This document shows, piece by piece, positions 29,478 through 36,792 of a stretch of DNA of 38,159 bases (positions are counted from its first letter, which is position 1; every line of letters starts with the position of its first letter). The stretch covers positions 1-38,159 of the IMG/VR virus record IMGVR_UViG_3300033388_006548; one strand, written 5' to 3'. A program made the position numbers and the translations under genes. The stretch is from a virus. The notes beneath the pieces are model-generated. The model was not told the DNA's origin. It saw only the letters and a program-made list of their open reading frames with translations, and ran no database searches.

Positions 29478-31582
29478 TGCCAAAAAAAGAAGATAATTTA
29501 GAACAGCCCCAGGGCAAACCAACACCCAATATAGAAAAACTGATTGGTAAAGAGAAAAAAAATCAGTATCTTTGGGTTAAGGGAAGAATAAAACAACTTC
29601 AAGAAGCCAGAAGAGATGTTTATGGTGAAAACATAGAGAAGGTCTGGGCTTCAGCAGATAAAGCCTGTATTCCTCACGCTATTAGGGGGAAAGGAAGACG
29701 AGTTATAGCCGAAGATGAGGATAAGGGGTGGCGAGGCAGATTAACAGTATTGGGAAAGGAAAGCGACTGGCAGTCAGATGCCGCACAGCCAAATGCTTTT
29801 ATTAAAATACAGACAGCACTTTCAATTTTGGTGGATAAAAACCCAGAGGGAGTATTTACTCCTTCAAGCGAGAGATTTGAGAAGAATAATCTTTTAATGC
29901 AGAACCTTTATCACGCTAATTGGGAAAGGGCAAAATCAAAACAGCAACTCAAACTCTTTATTTACAACCTGGCAAAATATGGTTGGGCAATAGGAAGAAC
30001 TTACCCTTTGTTTATTAAGAGAAAAGTTAAAAATCTTGTCAGATATGACCAGGACAATCCAGAGAAGTCAGTGTGGGAAGAAAAAGAAGTTATAGATTAT
30101 AATGATATTTACAGGGAAAATTTAGACCCTTGGAATGCTTGGATTGACGATATGGCTACTCCTAACGACCAGTTTTCAATAAGGGACTGGTCTTGGAGAA
30201 AAGTGTATTCCTGGGATGCTGCTAAACAGGAGTTCGGTAATTATCCTATGTGGAAATATGTTTCACCTGGGGGATTTACAGAAGAAAAAGTGGATAGTAC
30301 AGCCAACCAAAAGAGATATACTGAAAAAAACAGAGTAGAAGTATATTTTTATGAAAATAAACCAAAAGACCTTTATGTGGTTATTGCCAATGATATTCCT
30401 ATTATTGTAGAGCCCCTGCCAATTTCAGATTCAGAAGGACATAAGTATTTATCCTGTTGGCAGACATATTGGCTTTTAAGACACGCTGAATCTCCTTATG
30501 GAATTGGTATTTGGGAAGCAATTAAGGAAGACCAGAAAATCATAGACAAGATTAGGAATATGACAGTTGACCAGTTGGTTCTGTCTATCTATAAGAGTTT
30601 CTTTTATCAGGGAACACAAAATCTGGTTAATGATGCTGAAATCAAAATTGCTCCTGGAAGGGGAAAGCAGATAATGAGTCCAAGAGATATGAAGTGGCTG
30701 GAAGTATCAGGACCAGGGGCAGAAGCCTGGAAGGGGTTGGAAGTATTTAGTAAGGATTTAGAGGAAAGTTCTGGTATTACAAAACCTTTGGCAGGTGAAA
30801 TTACAGGTAAGACCGCCTTTGAAATAGCCCAAGCAAAAGAAGCAGCACTTCAAAGGTTAAAGATGCCCCTTGATAATCTAACAGATGCTCTAGAAACAGA
30901 TGGTTATATTACAGTTGCCTTAATTCAGATATTATATTCTATCCCTGAGCTTTATAGGATAGCCGAGCCAGAAAAAATTGAGGAGTATTTAAGGGAAATT
31001 GAAGGGGATAAGGAATTATATGCCAGAGACGAGGCAGGAAACTTTGTAGCCAAGGTTTATAAGGAAATCCAGTTAGGATTAGACAGAGATGAAAAAGGAA
31101 ACCTTATTGAAACAAAAGACAGCAGATTTTTCAGAATAAAACCATCTGGTTTGAGGTGGGAAGGAATTATCAGGATTAAACCCCAGTCAATTTTTGTAGT
31201 TTCCAGAGAATTAAAAAAGGCAATGAACTTAGAGTTTGGTAGTGCTGTGGCTGAGTTATTACCACAAGACCCAGCAATTTATAGCAAACTAGTCAAGTTC
31301 TTAGCTGAGAATTATGATGTGGATTATGAGAAAATTGTTCCTGATAGTTGGCTTCAAGAACAGACACCGCAAGAACAACCATTGATAGTTCCAAAACCTA
31401 CACCCGAAGAAATGATGATGCAGGCACAGGGTCAAGCACCTATGGGACAAGCACCACCAGGAAGAATAAGTCAAGCCAGACCAAGAAGTGTAGCCCCCAC
31501 ACAAAGCCCACAGAGTTTAACCCAGAAAGTTATGGGGCAAATAAAAAAAGCAGTTCCATTTTTAGGTGGAGGCAGTAGGTAG
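29477..31582 (+). CDS. Portal protein
   Basis: 701 residues. Size and order (right after terminase) fit a P22-size portal. Visible marks are RENLDPWNAWIDDMATPND near residues 213-231, the long helical stem region (AIKEDQKIIDKIRNMTVDQL) and a Gln/Pro-rich C-terminal tail (QAQGQAPMGQAPPG). It forms the ring at the capsid vertex through which DNA passes. The first half is charged, with a WSWRKVYSWDAAKQ segment typical of this group. Confidence 0.85.
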   Translation: MPKKEDNLEQPQGKPTPNIEKLIGKEKKNQYLWVKGRIKQLQEARRDVYGENIEKVWASADKACIPHAIRGKGRRVIAEDEDKGWRGRLTVLGKESDWQSDAAQPNAFIKIQTALSILVDKNPEGVFTPSSERFEKNNLLMQNLYHANWERAKSKQQLKLFIYNLAKYGWAIGRTYPLFIKRKVKNLVRYDQDNPEKSVWEEKEVIDYNDIYRENLDPWNAWIDDMATPNDQFSIRDWSWRKVYSWDAAKQEFGNYPMWKYVSPGGFTEEKVDSTANQKRYTEKNRVEVYFYENKPKDLYVVIANDIPIIVEPLPISDSEGHKYLSCWQTYWLLRHAESPYGIGIWEAIKEDQKIIDKIRNMTVDQLVLSIYKSFFYQGTQNLVNDAEIKIAPGRGKQIMSPRDMKWLEVSGPGAEAWKGLEVFSKDLEESSGITKPLAGEITGKTAFEIAQAKEAALQRLKMPLDNLTDALETDGYITVALIQILYSIPELYRIAEPEKIEEYLREIEGDKELYARDEAGNFVAKVYKEIQLGLDRDEKGNLIETKDSRFFRIKPSGLRWEGIIRIKPQSIFVVSRELKKAMNLEFGSAVAELLPQDPAIYSKLVKFLAENYDVDYEKIVPDSWLQEQTPQEQPLIVPKPTPEEMMMQAQGQAPMGQAPPGRISQARPRSVAPTQSPQSLTQKVMGQIKKAVPFLGGGSR

Positions 31583-31585
31583 TTT

Positions 31586-31798
31586 ATGAAAAAAAATATA
31601 TTACCATTTATTAAATCCAAAAATGGTTGGAGGGTAAATTCAGAATTTTTGTTTTATTTTTATAGTACTCACGGTCTTCCCCCTGAAATTAGTTTGGAAA
31701 AATTAAAAGAAAATATCTCGGCAGAATATAAAGAAAAAATTAAAGCCATTGAAAAAACCCAAAAGTCTTTCAATGAAAAAATCTCCCAAAAAATGTAA
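31586..31798 (+). CDS. Small hypothetical protein in head operon
   Basis: 70 residues from the ATG 3 nt after the portal stop. SEFLFYFYSTHGLPPEISLE and a charged helical tail (IKAIEKTQKSFNEKISQK). Overlaps the next small gene by 26 nt. Function unknown. Confidence 0.55.
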   Translation: MKKNILPFIKSKNGWRVNSEFLFYFYSTHGLPPEISLEKLKENISAEYKEKIKAIEKTQKSFNEKISQKM

Positions 31799-31919
31799 GC
31801 ATAAATGGGTTCAAGAAGAAAAACCCAAAGTAGCACTTGGTTCAAATGGAACAGTGTGGGTCTGTTTAAAGTGTGGGGATAGAATTGTCAAAACCGAGAA
31901 TTACAATATCTATGTTTGA
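31773..31919 (+). CDS. Small zinc-ribbon protein in head operon
   Basis: 48 residues: CKHKWVQEEKPKVALGSNG, a beta stretch and CLKCGDR. A Cys-His plus CxxC ribbon typical of the many mini zinc proteins in this genome. Overlaps both neighbours. Confidence 0.5.
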   Translation: MKKSPKKCKHKWVQEEKPKVALGSNGTVWVCLKCGDRIVKTENYNIYV

Positions 31920-32130
31920 GGATAAGCAAAAATCCCTTTTAAGAAAGTTTTATGAGTCAGATGAGTGGAAACTTATAGAACAAATTGCTAACGAACTGAT
32001 TTCAGAGATTAGTTTAGATTCTTCTATAGGGGAAAGCGTGGACGAAACCGTTAAGAAAACCTATGAGAAAGAGGGTAAAATTCAAGGTATAAGAGATTTA
32101 TTACAAAGAATTTTTAATAAAACACAATGA
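31912..32130 (+). CDS. Helical hypothetical protein
   Basis: 72 residues from the ATG at 31912 (ATGTTTGA overlap). Helical: FEDKQKSLLRKFYESDEWKL and ANELISEISLDSSIGESVDE. Ends with an ATGA overlap with the HNH nuclease. Function unknown. Confidence 0.5.
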   Translation: MFEDKQKSLLRKFYESDEWKLIEQIANELISEISLDSSIGESVDETVKKTYEKEGKIQGIRDLLQRIFNKTQ

Positions 32131-32669
32131 GGGGAAGTTATTTAAAGACAGAAGAACATAGAATAAAAATAAGAAATGCTTTATTAGGGAAACCACTTTC
32201 AAAAGAACGAAGAGAAAAAATTAGCAAATCTCATCTTGGAAAGAAATTAACCGAACAACATAAAAAGAATATTAGTAAAGCACTAAAGGGGAGAATGCCC
32301 AAAAATTTAGCACTTCTTCATTCTCCAGAGATGCAACGAAAAGCCACTGAAGCATTTCGTGGTTGTACGGTTAGAGAAAAACACTGGAACTGGAAAGGAG
32401 GATATGTACGACCCCCCTATACAATAGATTGGACAAAAACCTTAAGGCGAAGCATTAGAGAAAGAGATAATTATACTTGTCAGATATGTAATAAAACTCA
32501 GGGCGATATTACTTATTGTATTCATCACATTGACTACAATCCTAAAAATTGTAGTCCAACAAACTTAATAACATTGTGTCGTAGTTGTCATCAAAAAACA
32601 AACTTTAATAGAAGTTATTGGCAAAACTATTTACAAAATATAATTCAAAAATATGATTACAGAATATGA
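32127..32669 (+). CDS. NUMOD3-HNH homing endonuclease
   Basis: 180 residues, paralogue of the 24905 gene. NUMOD3 repeats: RIKIRNALLGKPLSKERREK, KISKSHLGKKLTEQHKKNIS and KALKGRMPKN. HNH module: RSIRERDNYTCQICNKTQGD, then CIHHIDYNPKNCSPTNLITL and CRSCHQK. It sits between head genes in the same frame order, with an ATGA overlap, so insertion did not break a neighbour. Confidence 0.9.
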   Translation: MRGSYLKTEEHRIKIRNALLGKPLSKERREKISKSHLGKKLTEQHKKNISKALKGRMPKNLALLHSPEMQRKATEAFRGCTVREKHWNWKGGYVRPPYTIDWTKTLRRSIRERDNYTCQICNKTQGDITYCIHHIDYNPKNCSPTNLITLCRSCHQKTNFNRSYWQNYLQNIIQKYDYRI

Positions 32670-33069
32670 GCGTTTTCGTATTATAGATAAAAATAAAAAG
32701 AATGACTTTTTTATTGATGTTAATTATAAAGATGACCCCGAAGTGAGAAAATGTAAGACATTGAAATTCACTTTTCCAAATGGAGATGTGGCTTATGTGG
32801 ATAGAGAACTATTAAATACATTTTTATTTACTATAGGTAAGATAGAAGACCAGGGGGCAATGATACCCAAAAAACTAACCACATTTAGAACAAGAAGAAC
32901 AATGCTGGGAATTGTGGCTAAAAAAGATATTAAGAAAGGCGAGAAAATAAATGTTGAAGTTGATATTAAACTGCCACCAATAGAGGAAGAAGTAATTGGC
33001 GAGGTGGCTAAAAGATATAACTTACCAATAATAAAGCCCAAGTCTGGGATTATAGTCCCTAAAAAATAA
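32653..33069 (+). CDS. Hypothetical protein
   Basis: 138 residues, beta-rich: FRIIDKNKKNDFFIDVNYKD, GDVAYVDRELLNTFLFT, and a C-terminal Pro/Ile segment (YNLPIIKPKSGIIVPKK). Between head genes, so probably structural or assembly. Overlaps the HNH gene by 17 nt. Confidence 0.55.
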   Translation: MITEYERFRIIDKNKKNDFFIDVNYKDDPEVRKCKTLKFTFPNGDVAYVDRELLNTFLFTIGKIEDQGAMIPKKLTTFRTRRTMLGIVAKKDIKKGEKINVEVDIKLPPIEEEVIGEVAKRYNLPIIKPKSGIIVPKK

Positions 33070-33093
33070 AGGTCGGACAATATAAGCATTTCT

Positions 33094-33125
33094 TTTTAAA
33101 CTCTGTTCTTCTACAGAGTCTAAAA
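33094..33125 (+). other. Stem-loop in late operon
   Basis: ACTCTGT (33100-33106), loop TCTTCT, ACAGAGT (33113-33119), extended by TTTTA/TAAAA. It follows a AAAGGTC motif (33068) and precedes the ATG at 33150 by 24 nt. No T tract, so more likely an RNA-processing or stability hairpin than a terminator. Confidence 0.55.
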
Positions 33126-33149
33126 GAAGTAAAAACATTTAAGAAGATT

Positions 33150-33617
33150 ATGCCAACAAACAAACAATTAGAAGAAATAGTAAAAAATCTGGAAGAGAGG
33201 GTAATAAAATTAGAAGCATTAAAATTAGAAATAGAGAAGCCAGAGAAAGAATCAGAAAAAGAGCCAGAAGGGGAAATAAAAACTGAAACCACAGAGAAGA
33301 AAACTGAAGAAGAGTTACCCGTTCCAAATATACCTCCAAAATATAGGGAGGCAATAAACGAGGTTCTTAATTCAAGGTTTGGAATAACCATTAATAGTGT
33401 GGGAGATACTCCCGCCTTTGAGATGATTATTTCGGTTCCCAAAGAATACTCTTCTCTGGGAGATAATGAGTTTCAGGAAGCAGGTGGAGACTTAAGAAGT
33501 AAAATTATTTCTTTTGCTGGAGGGCTAAACGAGGTAAGGAGTTATCTACAACTCGTATATACTAGTTTTTCTCCAGAAGTCCAAGCCAAAATTGCGGCTG
33601 ATAGGTTAAATGCCTAA
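33150..33617 (+). CDS. Coiled-coil protein in head operon
   Basis: 155 residues. The first 60 form an acidic heptad region (EEIVKNLEERVIKLEALKLE; EKPEKESEKEPEGE). The rest is a globular alpha/beta part (EMIISVPKEYSSLGDNEFQE; QLVYTSFSPEVQAKIAADRL). Overlaps the next gene by 8 nt. Function unknown. Confidence 0.6.
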   Translation: MPTNKQLEEIVKNLEERVIKLEALKLEIEKPEKESEKEPEGEIKTETTEKKTEEELPVPNIPPKYREAINEVLNSRFGITINSVGDTPAFEMIISVPKEYSSLGDNEFQEAGGDLRSKIISFAGGLNEVRSYLQLVYTSFSPEVQAKIAADRLNA

Positions 33618-33837
33618 TCCGTTTTCTCTACCAGATGCCCCAGATTTAACTGATAAATCGGTTAATGCAATTAATATGCCAGCAACATCTAAAAAACAAT
33701 TTAGATTAATGAAGGCTATTTGCGAAGGAACCTATCCTGATGGATATAGGGGAATTAGCAAGAAGGTAGCCTGTGAATTTGTCAAAGAACAAAGTCCCAA
33801 GGGTTTACCTTTGAAAAAAAGAAAAACTCAAGAATAG
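33610..33837 (+). CDS. Small conserved-type phage protein
   Basis: 75 residues. The segment PATSKKQFRLMKAICEG, then GISKKVACEFVKEQSP, resembles a small family common next to phage head genes (typical pattern: ATSxxQxRxM...GxxKxxAxEF). Role unknown. Ends just before the pseudoknot element. Confidence 0.6.
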   Translation: MPNPFSLPDAPDLTDKSVNAINMPATSKKQFRLMKAICEGTYPDGYRGISKKVACEFVKEQSPKGLPLKKRKTQE

Positions 33838-33857
33838 AACATTAAAAGGTCGTAGAA

Positions 33858-33929
33858 CATTTCCAACCCAACTAAGAGGCTCTTAGTGTTGCCTTATGGA
33901 CTTTTGGAAATGCTCTTCCAATAAGGCAA
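33858..33929 (+). ncRNA. Interleaved (pseudoknot-type) RNA element before the scaffold gene
   Basis: CATTTCCA (33858-33865) pairs with TGGAAATG (33905-33912). TTGCCTTAT (33889-33897) pairs with ATAAGGCAA (33921-33929). The two helices interleave, giving an H-type pseudoknot. A CTAAGAG-g-CTCTTAG hairpin (33872-33886) fills the first loop. A terminator follows at 33934. AAAGGTC lies at its start (33845). Confidence 0.65.
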
Positions 33930-33933
33930 TACC

Positions 33934-33963
33934 AAAAGCCCCTTAGTCAAGGGCTTTTATTAT
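33934..33963 (+). terminator. Rho-independent terminator
   Basis: AAAAGCCC (33934-33941) pairs with GGGCTTTT (33951-33958) around CTTAGTCAA, then ATTATT. It lies 70 nt upstream of the scaffold ATG, directly after the pseudoknot element, an arrangement like a riboswitch expression platform. Confidence 0.65.
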
Positions 33964-34025
33964 TAACCTACTTTCATTTTCATCTCTCACCACTTCAGGT
34001 GAAGGTTAAAAGGGAAGTCAAAAAG

Positions 34026-34880
34026 ATGGCAAAAAGAGTAGGTTCTAACCCAGATTTTGACGAAGGTGAAGACCTTACTGGTCTTACTAAGGCTCAAACT
34101 GGAGAGGAAGTAAAAGAAGAGGAGAAGGAAACTCCTGCTGAACCTTCCGAAGTAGAAAAACCTGCTGAGGAACCAAAGGAACCCGAAGCCGAAAAGGCTG
34201 AGGAAAAACCAGAGGAACCTAGTGAAGATACTGGTGAGAAAGAAGAAGCACCCGAAGAGGATAAGAAAGCAGTTCAGGGTCTTACTACCGAAAAAGAGAA
34301 GTTATTGGCTGATGTTCGGGAACTTAGAAGGTTAAAAAGATACCTCAAAGAAGAGGAAAAACCCTCTGAACCCGAAAAGCCATTAACCAAAAAAGAGGTA
34401 GATGAATTAAAAGACCTTAATCCTACTGATGTCCAGGTTATTGAGAGGGTTATAAGGGCGAAGGGATATATTCAAAAAGGCGATTTAGATAAGACCTTCT
34501 TTCAAAAAGAGAGAGATAGTGCCTTAGATGAATTCCTTGAACAGTATCCTGAATATCGTCCTGAAAATGACCCTGGAGATAAAAACTGGACAGCATTAAA
34601 GGAAGAACTCGCTTACTATAAAATGCCCAATACTAAGAGAGAAATCTTAAAAGTATTAGGGAAGGCTCATCGTGATGTTTCACCCTTGCTTTCTACCAGT
34701 GACCGAACAACCCAAGAAGCCAAAAAGAAGCAACTGACAACTGCTCAAACTGGCACAAAAGCAAAAGGGGTTGAGAAGTCGTCTCAAGGTGTACCCTTCA
34801 CTGAAGAACAAAAAGAACAATTACGTCGAGGAGGGCATACCGATGAAGACATCGAAGAAATGCAAAAATTAAGAACTTAA
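34026..34880 (+). CDS. Scaffolding protein (probable)
   Basis: 284 residues from the ATG at 34026; an in-frame GTG at 33999 is less likely. Very acidic first half (EEKETPAEPSEVEKPAEEPK), central coiled region (EKEKLLADVRELRRLKRYLK) and a basic C-terminal tail. This charge pattern and the place just before decoration and capsid genes are typical of scaffold proteins. Confidence 0.75.
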   Translation: MAKRVGSNPDFDEGEDLTGLTKAQTGEEVKEEEKETPAEPSEVEKPAEEPKEPEAEKAEEKPEEPSEDTGEKEEAPEEDKKAVQGLTTEKEKLLADVRELRRLKRYLKEEEKPSEPEKPLTKKEVDELKDLNPTDVQVIERVIRAKGYIQKGDLDKTFFQKERDSALDEFLEQYPEYRPENDPGDKNWTALKEELAYYKMPNTKREILKVLGKAHRDVSPLLSTSDRTTQEAKKKQLTTAQTGTKAKGVEKSSQGVPFTEEQKEQLRRGGHTDEDIEEMQKLRT

Positions 34881-34883
34881 TAA

Positions 34884-35342
34884 ATGGCTTTTAAACTAGT
34901 GTCTAGTTTAGGTGGAGCCTATGACCCAGCCCTTTATCAGTTTACTGGAACTGGAAGAATTCCTTTAGGTTCTGTTGTTAGAAGGACTACCTCAGGTGAG
35001 GGTAGGGGCTATGTAACAGTAGCTGCTAACACCGATGGTGGTTCTGAAATTGTTGGGGTTGCTGCCTCTGCTGTTATTGGGGCTAATAGTTATGACATTA
35101 ATGTTATTCCTATTATCTCTGGCCCAGGGGGACAACTTTGGGAGGCTGATTGTGCCAACAATACAGCTTCTGGGCAGAGATTGGTTAGAAATGGTCTTTC
35201 TTCTGCTGATGTCTTAAATAATAGCACAACCGACATTGGAACTGGAACGGGAATCTTTATGAATGTCCGAGAGATAGGTGCAGTTGGAGATAAGAGAATG
35301 TTGGGATATTTCTGTATAGACCCAAATGGGTATGGAAAATAA
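34884..35342 (+). CDS. Head decoration protein (DUF2190-like)
   Basis: 152 residues, beta-rich: GTGRIPLGSVVRRTTSGEGR, a central NVIPIISGPGGQLWEADCAN, and a C-terminal FCIDPNGYGK. The pattern and gene order match small trimeric capsid-stabilising proteins. It binds the outside of the shell. The ATG is 3 nt after the scaffold stop. Confidence 0.7.
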   Translation: MAFKLVSSLGGAYDPALYQFTGTGRIPLGSVVRRTTSGEGRGYVTVAANTDGGSEIVGVAASAVIGANSYDINVIPIISGPGGQLWEADCANNTASGQRLVRNGLSSADVLNNSTTDIGTGTGIFMNVREIGAVGDKRMLGYFCIDPNGYGK

Positions 35343-35351
35343 TAAATTATT

Positions 35352-35888
35352 ATGCCTAATCCATTACAAATAGCGGATGCTGTAGATTTAGTTGACGCTT
35401 CTATCCAGCAAATCTGGCTAAAAGACGGTGCGGTGAAAGATACTTATTACGATAAGTATATGAACACCGAGACTGGGGTCACTGACTACTACCTAAAAGA
35501 CAGTTCACTAGGAGGACTTGGTTATGCCTCTAGGGTAACCGAGAACGCTGTCATTCAGAGCCAAAGTCCTATTCAGGGTTTTGACCAAGTCTATACTCAG
35601 CATGAGTATGGAAAGGTTTTACCTATAACGAAAAGGATGTGGTTCTTTGGGATTAAGAAAAGAAATCTTGAACAAGTTGTCCAGCAATTAAGAGATGCTT
35701 GTGCCCACGAAAGGGAGAAGCTCTGTGCTGAATTACTTGAAAATGGATTTATAACCTCTTATACCCATTCAGATGATGGCGGAAACTACACTATTAACAC
35801 TACTGGCGGAGATGCCAAGAGTTTGTTCTCTTCTTCTCATACAAGGGAAGATGCGGGGACAAATAACAATAATGTAGTTTATGACGGT
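35352..35888 (+). CDS. Major capsid protein, exon 1 (residues 1-179)
   Basis: HK97-fold capsid, N-terminal part: an N-terminal arm, then DYYLKDSSLGGLGYASRVTE, YTQHEYGKVLPITKRMWFFG and LFSSSHTREDAGTNNNNVVY. The unspliced frame runs into the intron and stops at 36053. The exon ends at T35888: GACGGT (35883-35888) pairs with GCCGTC (35907-35912), giving the U-G pair of a group I 5' splice site. Phase 0. The protein continues with the 6-codon micro-exon (36067) and exon 3 (36793), 331 residues in all. Confidence 0.88.
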
Positions 35889-36066
35889 ATAAATTGTAAG
35901 TGTAGTGCCGTCAAAAAATCATCTCTAATTAATGGGGAAAACCTAAAGCGAAAAGCTATGGCAACCCTCAGGAAGGCGATGAGCCACCTGCAGAGACTGA
36001 ACGAGATGACCCTATTTAGGGAAGCGACAGTCCCATCTTATATGAAAATATAAGTTAAGATTCAAG
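35889..36066 (+). ncRNA. Group I intron 1 (178 nt, no ORF)
   Basis: P1: exon GACGGT with GCCGTC. P10: GTAGT (35902-35906) with exon ACTAC (36067-36071). P3: TCATCTC (35919) with GAGATGA (36003). P7: GACTG (35995) with CAGTC (36028). P8: CCCTA/TAGGG (36010-36021). P9: CTTATAT-GAAA-ATATAAG (36037-36054). P5 and P6 hairpins lie between P3 and P7 (GAAA-type loop near 35950; CAGG/CCTG near 35970-35990). It ends in G36066, as required. Unusually compact. Confidence 0.88.
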
Positions 36067-36084
36067 ACTACTTACAACATGGAT
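36067..36084 (+). other. Major capsid protein micro-exon (18 nt, 6 residues)
   Basis: ACTACTTACAACATGGAT encodes TTYNMD in frame. Its first five bases pair in P10 of intron 1 and its last six (ATGGAT) form P1 of intron 2. The ends of both introns are thus defined independently. Splicing joins DG-TTYNMD-FDYDALK without a frame break. Confidence 0.8.
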
Positions 36085-36792
36085 TTTCAATTAAAGTTCA
36101 TTTAAAATCTCTTCTGAATAACTGGAAAGCCTACGGGTATCATACCGTAATAGAATGACCATTTTTTCGTCATATATATAAAAGGTCAACAATATCACAA
36201 TATGATACTTATGGTAACCAGAGGCAAGCATAATTTTAATTTAGATTATCTCGCTGGCTTCTTTGATGGAGAGGGTAGCATCTTTATCACAAAGATGTTT
36301 AATAAGCGTTCTGGAAATTACTGGTATAGATTATGTGTTAGTTGTGGAAATAGTATTCAAGAACCCATTGAAGAATTACACAGAATATTTAGTCTTACAA
36401 GAAAGAATTTTCTTTATATACCTGGTAGGAAAAAAGAATATAAACCCTCTTATCAGTGGTTGGCTACTGGCAATGTAGCAAAAAGATTTTTGGAAATTAT
36501 GGAATCTAGGTTGATAGTTAAACAAAGACAAGCAAAATTAGGAATTGAATTTCAAGAGTGGCGGAACTCTCTACCCAATACTGGGAAAAGAAGAACTCCT
36601 GATATTCTCCAAAAATGTGAAGAATATTAGCAGAAAATGAGAAATCTAAATAAATATTATTCGCAGCCGCAGAGACTAAGCGAAGAGACACCTAAATAAG
36701 GTGAAGCGATAGTCCGAACTCTGTGGGAAACCACGAGAGGTATTCTAGAAATAGATACCCCGTATTTTTGTTTAATACGAGTAACATAATTG
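36085..36792 (+). ncRNA. Group I intron 2 (708 nt, with LAGLIDADG ORF)
   Basis: P1: exon ATGGAT (36079-36084) with GTTCAT (36096-36101), U84-G96 wobble at the splice site. P10: ATTAAA (36090-36095) with exon TTTGAT (36793). P3: TCTCTTC (36108) with GAAGAGA (36682). P7: GACTA (36674) with TAGTC (36710). P8: CACCT/AGGTG (36689-36703). P9 extensions form GAAA-capped and other hairpins to 36780. The ORF at 36202-36630 lies between the P4/P5 side and the P7 side. Last base G36792. Confidence 0.85.
36202..36630 (+). CDS. LAGLIDADG homing endonuclease in intron 2
   Basis: 142 residues. One motif, LAGFFDGEG (residues about 17-25), so it would work as a homodimer. Typical following parts: SIFITK beta strand, RLCVSCGN, the FLEIMESRLIVKQRQAKLG helix. 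It is in plus orientation inside the intron and is preceded by AAAGGTC (36182). It probably spreads the intron among capsid genes. Confidence 0.9.
   Translation: MILMVTRGKHNFNLDYLAGFFDGEGSIFITKMFNKRSGNYWYRLCVSCGNSIQEPIEELHRIFSLTRKNFLYIPGRKKEYKPSYQWLATGNVAKRFLEIMESRLIVKQRQAKLGIEFQEWRNSLPNTGKRRTPDILQKCEEY

Noticed and set aside
33059-33442. Minus-strand frame of 127 codons opposite the coiled-coil gene
   Set aside because: Ser/Phe-rich mirror of the Glu/Lys-rich plus-strand coding sequence; no leader and it crosses the stem-loop at 33094.
36003-36053. Reading exon 1 straight to the stop at 36053 as the capsid C terminus
   Set aside because: The last 55 codons are the intron core (P3, P7, P8), have no capsid-like features, and the missing C-terminal half is encoded by exon 3.
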